From Prostheceraeus crozeri (taxonomy: Eukaryota; Platyhelminthes; Polycladida; Euryleptidae): a stretch of 64,000 bases of DNA. Positions 1 to 11,280 of this stretch are shown one piece after another; positions within the stretch are counted from its first letter, which is position 1, and every line of letters starts with the position of its first letter. The stretch covers positions 1 to 64,000 of the forward strand of contig CAJQUW010007914.1 of NCBI GenBank assembly GCA_907163375.1, given 5' to 3'. Below the pieces are notes generated by a model. It saw only the letters and a list, made by a program, of their open reading frames with translations. It ran no database searches and was not told where the DNA came from. The translations under genes and the position numbers were made by a program.

Positions 1-339
1 GCAATTTCTTCTCGGGATAAACGCAGAGGAGATGACGTCATGCATTGGGTCCGTCAGAGTCACGGAGGAGGATAGATGGCCCAGATGGTGATGACAATGG
101 TGATGGGGTGGTCAGAGGCGCAACGACTTTTGCCGCACAAAACACAGCAGGTCGCCTCGCTGTCCGTACCGTCGTCAGGGTGACGGACGAACGAACTGCA
201 AAATAATCTGTGGATAAAACAGCTGGATAGTGACAGTTTCACATGGACTTTCGTGGAGGGCGAAACGAAGAAACTACTGTAACTAAGAAAATGTGTGCTT
301 TAATAATTTGTTCGAGTGTAAAGAAACATCACCATATTC

Positions 340-1459
340 CAGTGGTGGACAACGCGTGGCCCGCCAGGGACACATCTTGGGGTGGCTCCGCCACCGCTTC
401 TCCATATCTTCAGTGGCCCGCGGGACATTATTTGAATCGATGATGTGAATATAGACTCAATCCCGACTTTGATCTTTGGAACAGGATGCATTTAAGACGA
501 GGGATCCTCTTTAGAATTTGTTAAAACCATTAATTAAACAGCTAAATGAGCAATATGGATGGCACAAAAAACAAAAAGGTCACATTCTAATTATACAACC
601 ATGCTCCTTTCGTCAAGAATAGCTCTATCGTAATAAGCGCAAAATGGTTGAACCATGCGCGAAGTTTATGCTAAGTACACAACAGTAATCCATTCCCCTT
701 CTGAGCATGTTTCTCTACGTAATTAAAACCGCGCCTCAATGAACCTAGAAGGACATTATATCTAATTAGATCCTTTACTACTATCGAATGGAGGAATTCA
801 AAAACCGCCAAAGATTTTTACGAGGCCAACAATTTTTTCAAATATTCTTGCTGAATTTCATTTGTATACTACTTACACTAATATATATATTTAGCATACT
901 CCGATTGGAATTTAGTAACATCGACTACCATTTGTGGAGCTCATGCACGGTTTTTGAGAGCCGCCATATGCTTGGGTGACATATGTGCACGTATACGTGC
1001 CATGTCGCATGATCAATATTTGTAGCACAATAAATTTTATCTTGTGCGGGCTTTCAAGCCGGTATGGTTTGCCAGTGACACTTACAAACCGTTGTTTTTC
1101 GATGAAATCAAGTCAAATCACCAAAAAATTCAAATGACTGTTCAATCACACAAAAGAAAAGCTTCCTAGAAGAGCTAGGTCTATTCACTCTTCAATTCTC
1201 ACATGAATTGTATAAAGTAAATTATGATTCCTCTATATTAAACAAATTAGTTGCGCGCACAATGACATGCCGTATACCGTGCATCTTACATGCAAAATAT
1301 ATTGTTTTGTAATGCGAACCACATATACATGCACGGGACGTTTATAGCAGCCCATGTGTCTGCACTTAAATAGTACGGAATAAGCCTTACGGCTATTGCC
1401 TTTTAAAATTGGGTGGCCCGCAAAGCCTCTCGCTATCCCAACTCGGTTGCCCACCACTG
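340..1459. mobile_element. Non-autonomous hAT transposon (MITE-like)
   Basis: The left end begins CAGTGGTGGACAAC and the right end, read on the other strand, begins CAGTGGTGGGCAAC. GGCCCGC motifs lie just inside both ends, as is usual for this widespread hAT group. The 8 bases CCATATTC occur exactly at 332-339 and again at 1460-1467, a perfect 8-bp target-site duplication as expected of hAT transposases. No transposase reading frame is visible in the 1.1 kb interior, so it must have been moved in trans. The exact duplication fixes both boundaries. Confidence 0.85.
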
Positions 1460-1467
1460 CCATATTC

Positions 1468-4044
1468 GGATGCCACAGACGATGATTAAGCAGTAGTCCC
1501 TGCAATTTTTATGATAGAAAAATGAGTGTGAAATATCATTTTGTCATGTCTAAGCTGAACGCAGCCCAAATTTTTCAATTGCACTATCTATTAAGATGGA
1601 GGATGGATTCTCTTGTGATTTCTGTCAAATTTCTCAGAAAGGAAACAAAACAATAGCCCGTTTTCTCAACTACATAAAATGCACAAGCGGCATGCAATTT
1701 ATAGTAGTTGCATTCATCCACGCAACCTCTAATCATACAGAAAGAGTCTGAAGGAACTTTTATCCCACCTCGAAAATTAGATTGTTTCATGCATAATGAA
1801 TCGTAACTGGAAGAAAAGAAACATTTCTGAATGATTCCCTAGCGTAGCCCGATCAAATTCATTCACTGTTAATAATATTCCTTTAATGACGTTGATGTTG
1901 AACATGCTTTCAGGGAGTGTATAAACTGTCAGAACATTTTTTCTTAATAAGTCATCTGAGAAACTATTGATCTCAAATCGACAGATTCACGAAAAATAAT
2001 TTTTCTTGATATGATCCCTAGATGGCAAAGCTATATTTTTCATTTCATGTTCTGCACGGGAATTCTCCGTATCAATATGGTTGTCCTCAGGAACTGACAC
2101 GAAGATAAACGCTACATTCCATTGCCATTACATAATACGCATGAACAAGAAATTTATAACTGTGTTTGCCTTTGCTGTTGACTTCAAGCGAAATGTTGTT
2201 GTTGTGTATCTGATATGTCTGCGCTCCAGAGAATTTTCAAACTGGAAGAGAAGATTCAATCGTTAAGCACAATGGCGCTTTGGGTACTACAACAAATACT
2301 TTGCCAAATCAGTTACAAGGAAAACGAAAAGCGATCGACAGAAAATGGATGCAATTTCAACAATGATTTGTTCAATATAAAAATGATTAACATCTGTAAT
2401 GAGAGCTTCAAATGCCAACTCTTCAGTTGCTGTTATGGGCAAAAAACATAGTACATTGATACAGCGAGAAGCAGTAAATTAGAGAGCTCAAAGATAAATG
2501 AGACGCATACAATGTTCTAATATCGCGAATGATTCATACCATAACACATGATTTAAATCGTCGCTTAAAGTTTAAACCTTCAATCTCGTCATAACGTTCA
2601 TTGTGAAACAATTTTCTGTGATTTTGATTGATGTTAAAGAAGTCGCTATAATAGTTATGCAATTGTCCTTTATTCCTCAGAAATGAGGAGTTCTGAATCG
2701 CAAAAAAGAAGTTACCGATTACGACTCTGGATAATAGAATCTGCTGGAGAAAAATATTCAAATTTCTTAAATTCGCTTTTATCAACAACTGAGTGCGTCT
2801 ATCTTTTCATAGGACTATAATTTCCTCGTAAAAGTTGCAAAATATTCATCATCATTTAACGCCGATTTTGACCCCTACCATTAAGTGATTTATGAGCCAA
2901 AAATTCAATTGAAGCCTCATGAAGTAAGGCAATGATTCTCAACTTCCATTCAACATTGGGTGTACAAGCAGGCTTTAGACTCAAGCTCAATACCCTTTAC
3001 AGTGGCTCGTCAAAGGGGAAAACTACCGCAGAGATAACTAGAAACCCTGTATTCCCCTTGTAGGCCTTCTTCAATACATCATTTTGCTATGAAGTCCTTG
3101 TATTTATTTTTCACAGCATTTATGCTAATTTAATCTGACAGATTTATCTTCGGTATTTACGCTAGAATCTTCATCAAAGGCAATTTGCAAGAAAATCATG
3201 TAATTTCCCCCATTATTGGGATGAAAAGTTGGCCTACTCTGCTCTACGATTGTATATATTATATTTTGCTCATGTCAAAATGCAAAATTAATTAAGTCGT
3301 CGCGTACCTGTAGCTGATTCAAACGGATGGTGGACCTTAAGAAAACCCAAATAAACTCACACATTAGTCTTTAGTAAGTGTGATTTAATCGAAAAAAATT
3401 TGGTTTCCAAAATATTCAAAAATTGCTTCCGGTTTTACATTTTTGAGGGCTGCACTCATCAAAAACCTGTCACATTGAAACTAAAAAATCTGCGACTATC
3501 ATATTTTGCAAGCAGGATAGTCTGCTTGTCTATCTTTATCAATAAAAAGTTGTTGCCCTGACGTTTTCATCAGCATGAGAAGGACATTATCCAAGCAGAA
3601 TTAGTTGGAGAAAACCAACATTTCTACCGCCTTGTTACGAAAACCAGCCTTAAAACCCTCAGAGACTCTCGCGGAGGTCACCAGTGGTCAAATTATTCCT
3701 GCCTAGATTTCTATCTGTGTATGATGAAGCATCGCTGATAGGCCATGAATAGAAATCATCATTTTGTGAAATAATTCTGCATATGCATATTTCATGGCAG
3801 TTCAATTAAGCATGGCAGATAGGCCCCTCAGAATCTCAGAGGGTGTAGAAGTTCTGTACAAAAAATGTTGCTGTCCGATGAAAAATGATTACAATGATGG
3901 TACATTACGCGTGAAATTCATTCAGTTATTGTTTGCATCATGCTTGTGTGTTTACGATGCTAGAAGGTCGCAAATCCAACTATTTTGCTCTCGCTCGGAC
4001 ATGATCTCGCGACACTGGTTTGCCCGATGAAGCACAAGAACCTT
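1468..4044. other. No gene recognised
   Basis: AT-rich DNA on both strands. Open frames are below 100 codons and show no recognisable domain. I see no repeat structure, tRNA or clear exon in this stretch. Confidence 0.5.
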
Positions 4045-4905
4045 TGAAAGCTATCCACAATGTAAAGGTGCGAGTTCAAACGCATTTTCGACCCAGTGGC
4101 TTGAACACTTATTCTTGATAGTCCGGCAGCCAGAACGAGCTTCTGCAGGAACGGTCCGAAAATGAGACTTTCATAATGATATACACCCTCTGCCTACTAA
4201 GAATCTGCGTATCAGAAGCACGATCAAAGAAAGACACACGTTGAATCCAATAGGAGCATGATCGCAGTTCTTCGTTGAAATCAAATTTTCTGTGTTTTCT
4301 CTGATTAAGCGAAAGATGCTATGTCCAAAACCATAATTTTGATATTGAATGTTTTCAGGTCATTATCCCTATCATATGCATGTGTTATTAATCATCCTTC
4401 TGATCGGCAATACATCCAAGAATGTTGGCTAAATGTGGATTAAATTGCTCAAACTTGCCTCGGAGCCCTGCCTAATCTGTCAGTGTGTAGCTTCATTAGA
4501 CAGCGGCTGAATGAACATGACAAGAAATGACTTGAAGACATTCCATGTCAAAAATTACGATTCAGGGCTTACTTTTTGCTTAATCAGAGAAAACACAGAA
4601 AATTTCATTTTAACCAAAAACTGCAACCTGCGTCCCATTGGATTAACATACTGTTTTTCTTTGATCATGCATGACAAGAAGGGGAACCAGGTAGAACTCG
4701 ACAAGCTCGCAGATTCGTAGTAGACAAAGGTCGTACATCATTTTGCGAAAATCTCATTTTCCGCCTCGTTCCCTGCAGAAACTCGTTGTGGCTGCGGGAT
4801 TCTGTTACGGTGGTTGCAAAAAGCTTCTTTTGATGGTGAAATTCGAAGATTTGTGCCTTGGCGTGTTTAAAATGCACCAGTTAGCATTCACGGATAGCTA
4901 CATGA
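4045..4905. repeat. Fold-back element: about 320-380 bp diverged inverted repeat
   Basis: The left arm (about 4045-4363) and right arm (about 4521-4905) are imperfect reverse complements. Shared blocks include AGCTATCC near the outer ends, a CTGCAGGAACG / CTGCAGGGAACG block, and a long run around TTTTCTGTGTTTTCTCTGAT. About 160 bp of unrelated sequence separates the arms. The arms carry many substitutions and small indels, so the structure is old. No protein is recognisable in it. It could be a fold-back transposon or a head-to-head pair of one repeat family. Confidence 0.7.
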
Positions 4906-6805
4906 GCTTTGAACTGGTGACTGAGAAATCTAAGCGCTTTAAAAGAGCATAATTAAGAAGACACCGCTGCCAGGCATTGAAAAGAGGCTTGTAAATAGAT
5001 GAACACAATGAGACAAGGTTGCAAAGTATCCACTTTGATTGGCTGCTGCGATTTGAAGCTGAAATTTCAATGGAGTAAACGTGATTCCAGTCATTATATT
5101 CCGAAAATAGTCATGACATAAACTGGAAAATTCAATGTGTCGCATTAACCAAATTTTTCAATATTTTTTATGTGTTAATTGGTGAATTTTTCTCAACAAG
5201 ATGAGCTCACTCTCAGAACTATTGCAATTTATGGCGTGTTAAATTCACATTCACAATGGATTGCATAGATCATAGAGATTCATGATCAATTCAACAGAAA
5301 ATAATGCATCCTACAGAGCTGATCATAAAAAATGGACCACTCAAATTTCACTGAAATACAATCGATTCTCATGCCTTCCAATCGCATCGCACAACAACGT
5401 GCCATACATCATTCGAGAGCTTGCATTCTCGGCTTTAAAATGAGCTATGATAGACTTGTATCCGTTATTGTATTCGATGAGCAGTGCTCAAAATATGAAA
5501 ATCACTCAATTTACAAATCGCAATTTTTCAAAAAGAAAACACGTGAGTATATCAATGAATGAGGGGAAGAAAGAGCATTTTCTGAGCTCTCTTTTGACAT
5601 GCTGGTCATCAAAGTCGGTGAACTGATAAAAAAGTCATGTTCTCACTTTTTCATCAAAAATGTTAGTGCTTGGTATCTTCAGAATCCTTGGGATGTGAGA
5701 AGCACGACTATGCAAGTTATATTCATATAAGTTCAATAGTTCTTTTTCAAACTGCTTCATCATTTTTTCTCATTTCCGCAAAAGTACACAAACAGTGAAG
5801 GTAAACAATCGGCAGCTGCTATGAGAGAACAAAGACATGCCTTCTTGTTTTGAACCTTAATGTCGAAAATGTGAAATGTTGAAGCAGTTTGCAAAAAATG
5901 CATAAATTTATACAAGCATGAGTTAATACGATGGTTTGTTGTGCGAAATCAATCAATCTGTAGCGGAATTACATTTTTTCACTATGATCTCCATTACGTA
6001 TTCTGCTATGTAACACAAAGCAGTTACACACACACATTATACATACCGGCATTTATTCTGCATACGTGAAAATCATTAAATGCATTATATAATTATGATA
6101 GAAATTCAAGTTAATGTGCGCATACTAATTAAGACTGACATTAATTTGAATCCGCGCATATCCTGATCAATGATGAGGATGACGATATATTTATCTACTA
6201 ACGCTGATTATCCGTGAACAACTTTCGCAGTTCATTCTGACTGAAGTTAGAGACAATAATAATAATCTAGTGCCACGGTAATCAAGAAAATTGATCAGAT
6301 GAATTAAAGAACATTGACTTCGTTGTCTTCTTGCATGCAATTCATCAACTCGTAATCCATCCTCATCTGTATAGACAGGCAGTTCCATGTAATTCATTTG
6401 TTGGCGATGCGTTTTCATCATATTTTTCGATTTTGAGTTCTTCCATTCAAAGTGTTAGATTGCGTATTCTGGAAACTTTGTTCATTCTTGGTCGCAAACC
6501 TGATCATTGTGTCGAAAGGGAATTCCTTTGCACCCTGTTGTTACCGTGGTGATTGATAGTTCGTTAGTATCTTTCTGACTCGTGTTCCCAGTTTTCCCTT
6601 GTTGCATTTCATTTCACTTGGTCGTTGACATGAATAGAGACTACGAAAGCGCTCGAGCTACATTGTCTTGATTTTGGTGTTTATTGTTCTTGGGTATTGT
6701 TTTAGATTTATGAATTGGGCGAGAATCTTCACTTTCAAATGTATTGACAATCACAACTCCTTCATTTCAGTTTACTTCTTTGCAGACGTAAGAAGACTTC
6801 TTTTA
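4906..6805. other. No gene recognised
   Basis: AT-rich anonymous sequence. Short open frames only, no domain similarity and no structured repeat that I could find. Confidence 0.45.
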
Positions 6806-6813
6806 TTCTAACG

Positions 6814-7328
6814 TAGACATAGCAGACGTCCCAGTTTGACCGGGACAGTCCCGGTTTTACTTGCATGTCCCGGGGTCCGGGCCAGTTGTTCCTATTGTCA
6901 CGGTCAGTTTTTGAAGAAATGAAATACTTAAAATTTTGATTTTTTCATCTGAATTTACCTTATTATTGTGTTAAATATTCAATTTTGATATATCAAATGC
7001 ATGATATTTTCATATGTCAAATTTAATATTAATTTGAGTTGCAGAGAATTCCACAACAACATTAAAAAAAGCAGGAAAGTAAGACACAACGAAAAATGCA
7101 TTTCAAACAAATGAATTGAAATGGCAGTTATATCATGATGAAAGAGGTATATTTTAAAAAATTACATTTATGCAATTTCAACATTCGTTTTTCTTTTGAA
7201 AAGAAGTTATAATTTGGGCATATATAAGCTAATTGCATCAATGCAGGGCGTCCCAGTTTTGGTCCCGGATTCACCTCCCAAAAGGTGAAAATGTCCCGGT
7301 TAGAGACTCTAGAAATCTGGCAAGTCTG
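6814..7328. mobile_element. Candidate hAT-like MITE
   Basis: Both ends carry CGTCCCAGTTT-type blocks and CCGGGACA / GTCCCGG motifs in otherwise AT-rich DNA. The outer tips TAGACATAGCAG and, inverted, CAGACTTGCCAG match at 8 of 12 positions. They are flanked by TTCTAACG at 6806-6813 and TTCTAGCG at 7329-7336, which is 7 of 8 bases and the length expected for hAT. There is no transposase. The boundaries rest on imperfect matches. Confidence 0.5.
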
Positions 7329-7336
7329 TTCTAGCG

Positions 7337-9330
7337 TCACTATCAATTCAATTTCCTACATCAGAGTACTACTCTGACCTTTATAACATCACACGTCCTC
7401 TACCTTGATTGAAATGCTTTCGAATTCGAGAGGTCAGGACAAATTGCAATCGTGTGAATAATGATAACAATAAAAAATATGTGATTGCATACAGTGATGA
7501 AATGTGATAAACGAGATAGTTTGTAAAAATTCTCAATAAAGTATCTTTGCTTTGGAGGCGCTTGGCACGATATGTAAGGGAGCAAATAGCAGCTGTTGTA
7601 TTTTGAAAATGAGTGAAAGACTCATTAAAAGCATAATCGCCAGTGTGATTTAAAATACACTTTTAACTTTTCAAATTGAACTTTTAAATTCCATTCAGCT
7701 TCAATCCTATCACCATACTGTGGGCAATATCTTCAAGAATGACAGATCAAATTTCTCAATGTCATTGACACAAAAATCGCTTTATTATACGTAACTAGCA
7801 ACTGTTGCATGGCAGGCCTTCATATTGTAGTAGAATGGCGTATCACCTGCCAAGGCTCTTAGATTAACACTTGACATTAATTCATTCATACCCAACGCGA
7901 TCTAAGTCACGAAGATGTCATTGCGAGTAGTAAAGAAAAGGGTTTAAGAAACGTTTTTTGTTTTCTTTCAATTTTGCAATTTTATTCCAGCCTTTTTCAT
8001 CATTACTTTGCAAGTGAACATTCTGCTCAATGCATCGGCAACCTCAAAAGCTGTATTGATGTGTGAAATAAAGTGCGTGCAATATTGAAAACATGTTATG
8101 TTTGCATCACACTACTTTTATTTGCCGACAACAACTCAATTTCTTAAGATAGACATGGATAGACAGCAGAATCACTGGTTTGTTTGCCTTGATCTACTCT
8201 CGTTTTGAATAAAACATTAGAGCACCTCCCTATCCATAGCAAATTAGCAATGCCAGAATGGAGATTATATGAAAGGTTATGGCACATGCCGGGGGAACTT
8301 TGTTGGGGCGAAAGGCAAATTTTGCAAGCAGTTTTTCTTGTTTTCTGGTTGGCATTTATCTTTATCAAGTTAATTTGTAATATGAATGTTGCCCCTTGTT
8401 GAAAGAAATTGAATTTAGAAAGAAGAGAAGTCAGGATGACTAGGAGAGATATCCTGGACGTTTATCACTTTGAAATATCTCTCCTAGGATCTGTCATATA
8501 ATCAGACACATATTCAACTTGCAATGTCGATTTACCGAACATGTACATGTATTACTCCGCCTTGAAATCATAGGCCAAGAAACTTTTGATTTCTCATTTT
8601 ACTTAAAACGATGCCCACATTCAATATATTTGAACAATTTTAAAAGAATCCGCATGTTTTCTATTATGAGCTTCCAGTACATCACATGTGTTTGCAGTAC
8701 ATCACATGTGTCATTCAGTGGTTAATCGAAAAGTTCCAGCGACATTATATGACATTACAACTATGAAAGTTAACAAATAAAATGATTATGATGCAATGAA
8801 ACATTGCATTTCAAATACCTGAAACGCAATATGCTGCAAGGCTGAGGGCCGTCAGAGCCAGAAGATACTGCTACACTCAATTGATTTTAGAAAACTTCTT
8901 TTTTTGTTAATTTGAGAAGTGGTAATTGTGTCTTGCGCTAATATGTACATATCATATTAAGTACTGAGTGGCTCCAATTAGTGGCTCCGAATCCATCTAA
9001 ACACCAAAGAAACAATTATGAAAGCATGAAATATGTTGATAAAGCCAATATTCATTCGTTTTTGTAAGTGATTTTTATATCAAAACTTCATTGTTTGAAA
9101 GTATGTAAAGAAGCATAAAAAACGAAAAGCATGCTGTGAAACATGCCATGCCTTTAACCCTATTACAGAAATTATGGATTACATTAGGCTGGACTCATTC
9201 TCTTCAAAAAATTGATTCCAAAAAATTGACTGCCATTTAATGTGGTACATAATCGCCTGTTGTATCAACCTCTCATGCTCATCTAGTTGACACCTTTTAT
9301 ATTCAAAAGTGAGTTTTCAGCACATTCAAC
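7337..9330. other. No gene recognised; small hairpin and tandem repeat
   Basis: Anonymous AT-rich sequence. It contains a perfect 13-bp inverted repeat (CTAGGAGAGATAT at 8440-8452, complement at 8475-8487, 22-nt loop) and a 20-bp direct repeat starting CAGTACATCACATGTGT at 8675-8694 and 8695-8714. No coding region is supported. Confidence 0.45.
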
Positions 9331-9346
9331 CATCATAGCATAATTA

Positions 9347-10028
9347 CCCTCACGAATTTTCCTCATGATTTTTATGAGATTATTTTCATATATATCTTAT
9401 CAAATTTCATGAGTTTCTCATAAAAATCTCATTAATAAATACGAGCTTTTTTCATACCTCTGGATTTATTTTTCTGGCATTTAGTTATTGAGGCCTTCTT
9501 ATCCTCAACACGTTACCCCACAACATTCCCACACCACGTTCATAATACTATTTACTATTTCAGTGTTAGTAATAATAAATTATTATTTATCATGATAAGA
9601 TATGGAGCTGTTATTGTATATATGTCTATTTTCAACATTCTGCATAGTAATTTAATTGTAAAGTCAAATCATATATGCATCATTTCGAAAAGGCTGTCGC
9701 AAATCGTCTTGATATATTTTTTATTTTTGCTTTTTATCCTTTATAGACCAAACTTGAAGATACAATATCGATTGAATAAGCTTTCTTATAGCTCTTTCCC
9801 TTCGCGGCTAGCATGCACAACTTGCTACTTGTTATCGTAATTTTCACAAAAACCTCATAAATGCTCATGATTTTCCCATAGATGCATGATGAGATACTAT
9901 CCTCATGAATGTTCTCATTATCACTCAATAAGTTCTCATAAAAATCTCATGAATCCGCATTAAAAAATTTCTCATAGATATCTCATGAATCTGCATTAAA
10001 AAATTCTCATAAAAAATTTTCGTGAGGG
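9347..10028. mobile_element. Inverted-repeat MITE with internal CTCATGA repeats
   Basis: The left end CCCTCACGAATTTT and right end (inverted) CCCTCACGAAAATTTT form terminal inverted repeats. The interior, especially the right third, is made of repeated CTCATGAAT / CTCATAAAAAT words. The flanks are imperfect direct repeats: CATCATAGCATAATTA at 9331-9346 and CATCACAGGCATAAATTA at 10029-10046. There is no transposase frame, and I do not recognise the superfamily. Confidence 0.65.
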
Positions 10029-10046
10029 CATCACAGGCATAAATTA

Positions 10047-10786
10047 TCAAAATTCAGTATAATTTTTAAATATACTGTGTGGAAATTGTGAATTGATATT
10101 AATTGTACAAAGGTCATCGACTTAGAAGACGCGAATACCACTATTAGAATCAGTAATATTCGAAAAAGAAAGGAAAGAGTCAAATTATCCAGCCTTCTGT
10201 GCGCTTCAGATCCAGGTTGTGAATAGGTTTATAGCACATGGAAAGTAAAAAGAGATCTGTCCTCACTACAAATAATTCAGCTTTCCTATCAACCATCATC
10301 TTGCAAATATGCAGGTTTGGAAACAATAAACGTAAGAAACTTAGATAATAGATAAGACGTCATGATAATGGCAGTGTATTTCTACATTCCATTCCTTGTT
10401 GACAGGGCAGATTTTGAATACAATTAATTTTGAGATTGAATTCATTATTCTGTCATTGGTTAATTACGTTTAATCTGCGGAAATCATTTGAGAATTCCTT
10501 ACAGAATTTTGCCAATCTCTGGTAAGTCATGCTAGATCAATGACAGTAACAAATGATCACCGATAATGTTTTATGGATTCCGCTGACATTTCGCATAGAG
10601 GCAATAAATCTTTGAAATATGAATTCCTTCAGAACGCAAATGTCTTCTATTTCGTCTTTTCAATTAATTGATCTATGCAGATTGCTCTTGGGGTAGACAG
10701 AATGATGTTCCTATATTTTCAAAGCCTTGAAATTCTTAAGTTATGAATATTGTGAAATTGGGCTGTGCGCTAAATAAATCTCCTTA
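10047..10786. other. No gene recognised
   Basis: AT-rich anonymous sequence between the MITE and the SINE-rich segment. Nothing supportable seen on either strand. Confidence 0.4.
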
Positions 10787-10825
10787 GTGATCTCCGTGGC
10801 GCAATGGTTTTAAGTGCTCAACAAT
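10787..10825 (+). repeat. 5' fragment of a tRNA-derived SINE
   Basis: TCTCCGTGGCGCAATGGTTTTAAG resembles the tRNA-like head of the SINE that starts at about 10985, where the matching text is TCTCCGTGGCACACTGGTTAAG. The similarity stops after about 40 bases. Confidence 0.45.
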
Positions 10826-10945
10826 TTTTCATAAATAATAATAATGATAATATATTTTATTGCAAAAACAGTAAAGGGCAAGCACAGGTCCCGGGGGCCA
10901 CTTACGTGAAGCCAAGATGAAAATACAAAATCGTTCACTACGTTA
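10826..10945 (-). repeat. Possible 3' tail of a retroelement
   Basis: Read on the minus strand this ends in an AATAAA signal followed by ATTATTATT repeats, after a GC-richer block containing CCCCCGGGACC. That is the shape of a LINE or SINE 3' end with a trinucleotide tail. It sits between a SINE head fragment and a fuller SINE copy, suggesting insertion into a SINE-rich spot. The family is not identified. Confidence 0.3.
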
Positions 10946-10984
10946 TGGAAATAGATTACAATGAACAGAAAGAATTAATGAATG

Positions 10985-11180
10985 TATTCTCCGTGGCACA
11001 CTGGTTAAGCGCTAGGCCTAGCGATCTTCTGGTCCAGAGGTCGAGCCCCGAAAGTGTCATTGGAAGTCGGCAGAATGGACATCCGAACTAGAAGTACCAC
11101 AACGTGCCAGAAAAATGTGACTATGTCAGCACCGTCCAAGCAAGCACCCAGCATGGGGAGTAGTGACGTTAAAGCTAGCC
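10985..11180 (+). repeat. tRNA-derived SINE, copy 1
   Basis: A tRNA-like head carries an A-box-like GGCACACTGGTTAAGC and a B-box-like GGTCGAGCCCC. The body shares AAAGTGTCATTGGAA, GTCAGCACCGTCCAAGC and GGAGTAGTGACGTT with the copy at 16533-16815. The shared order of blocks over about 200 bases makes this a real repeat family rather than chance. The head is not a plausible functional tRNA. Confidence 0.7.
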
Positions 11181-11280
11181 ACACGTGTTCGCACTGGTGC
11201 AACTGGTGTGATAACCAGTGCACCGAAAATTCTGAAAGTTTCACTAAAGCACTTATGATAAGAAACATCACATTTCATTA

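Noticed and set aside
9592-9928. Overlapping 82- and 64-codon frames, one membrane-like
   Set aside because: They lie wholly inside the inverted-repeat MITE and follow its AT-rich composition; no motif supports coding.
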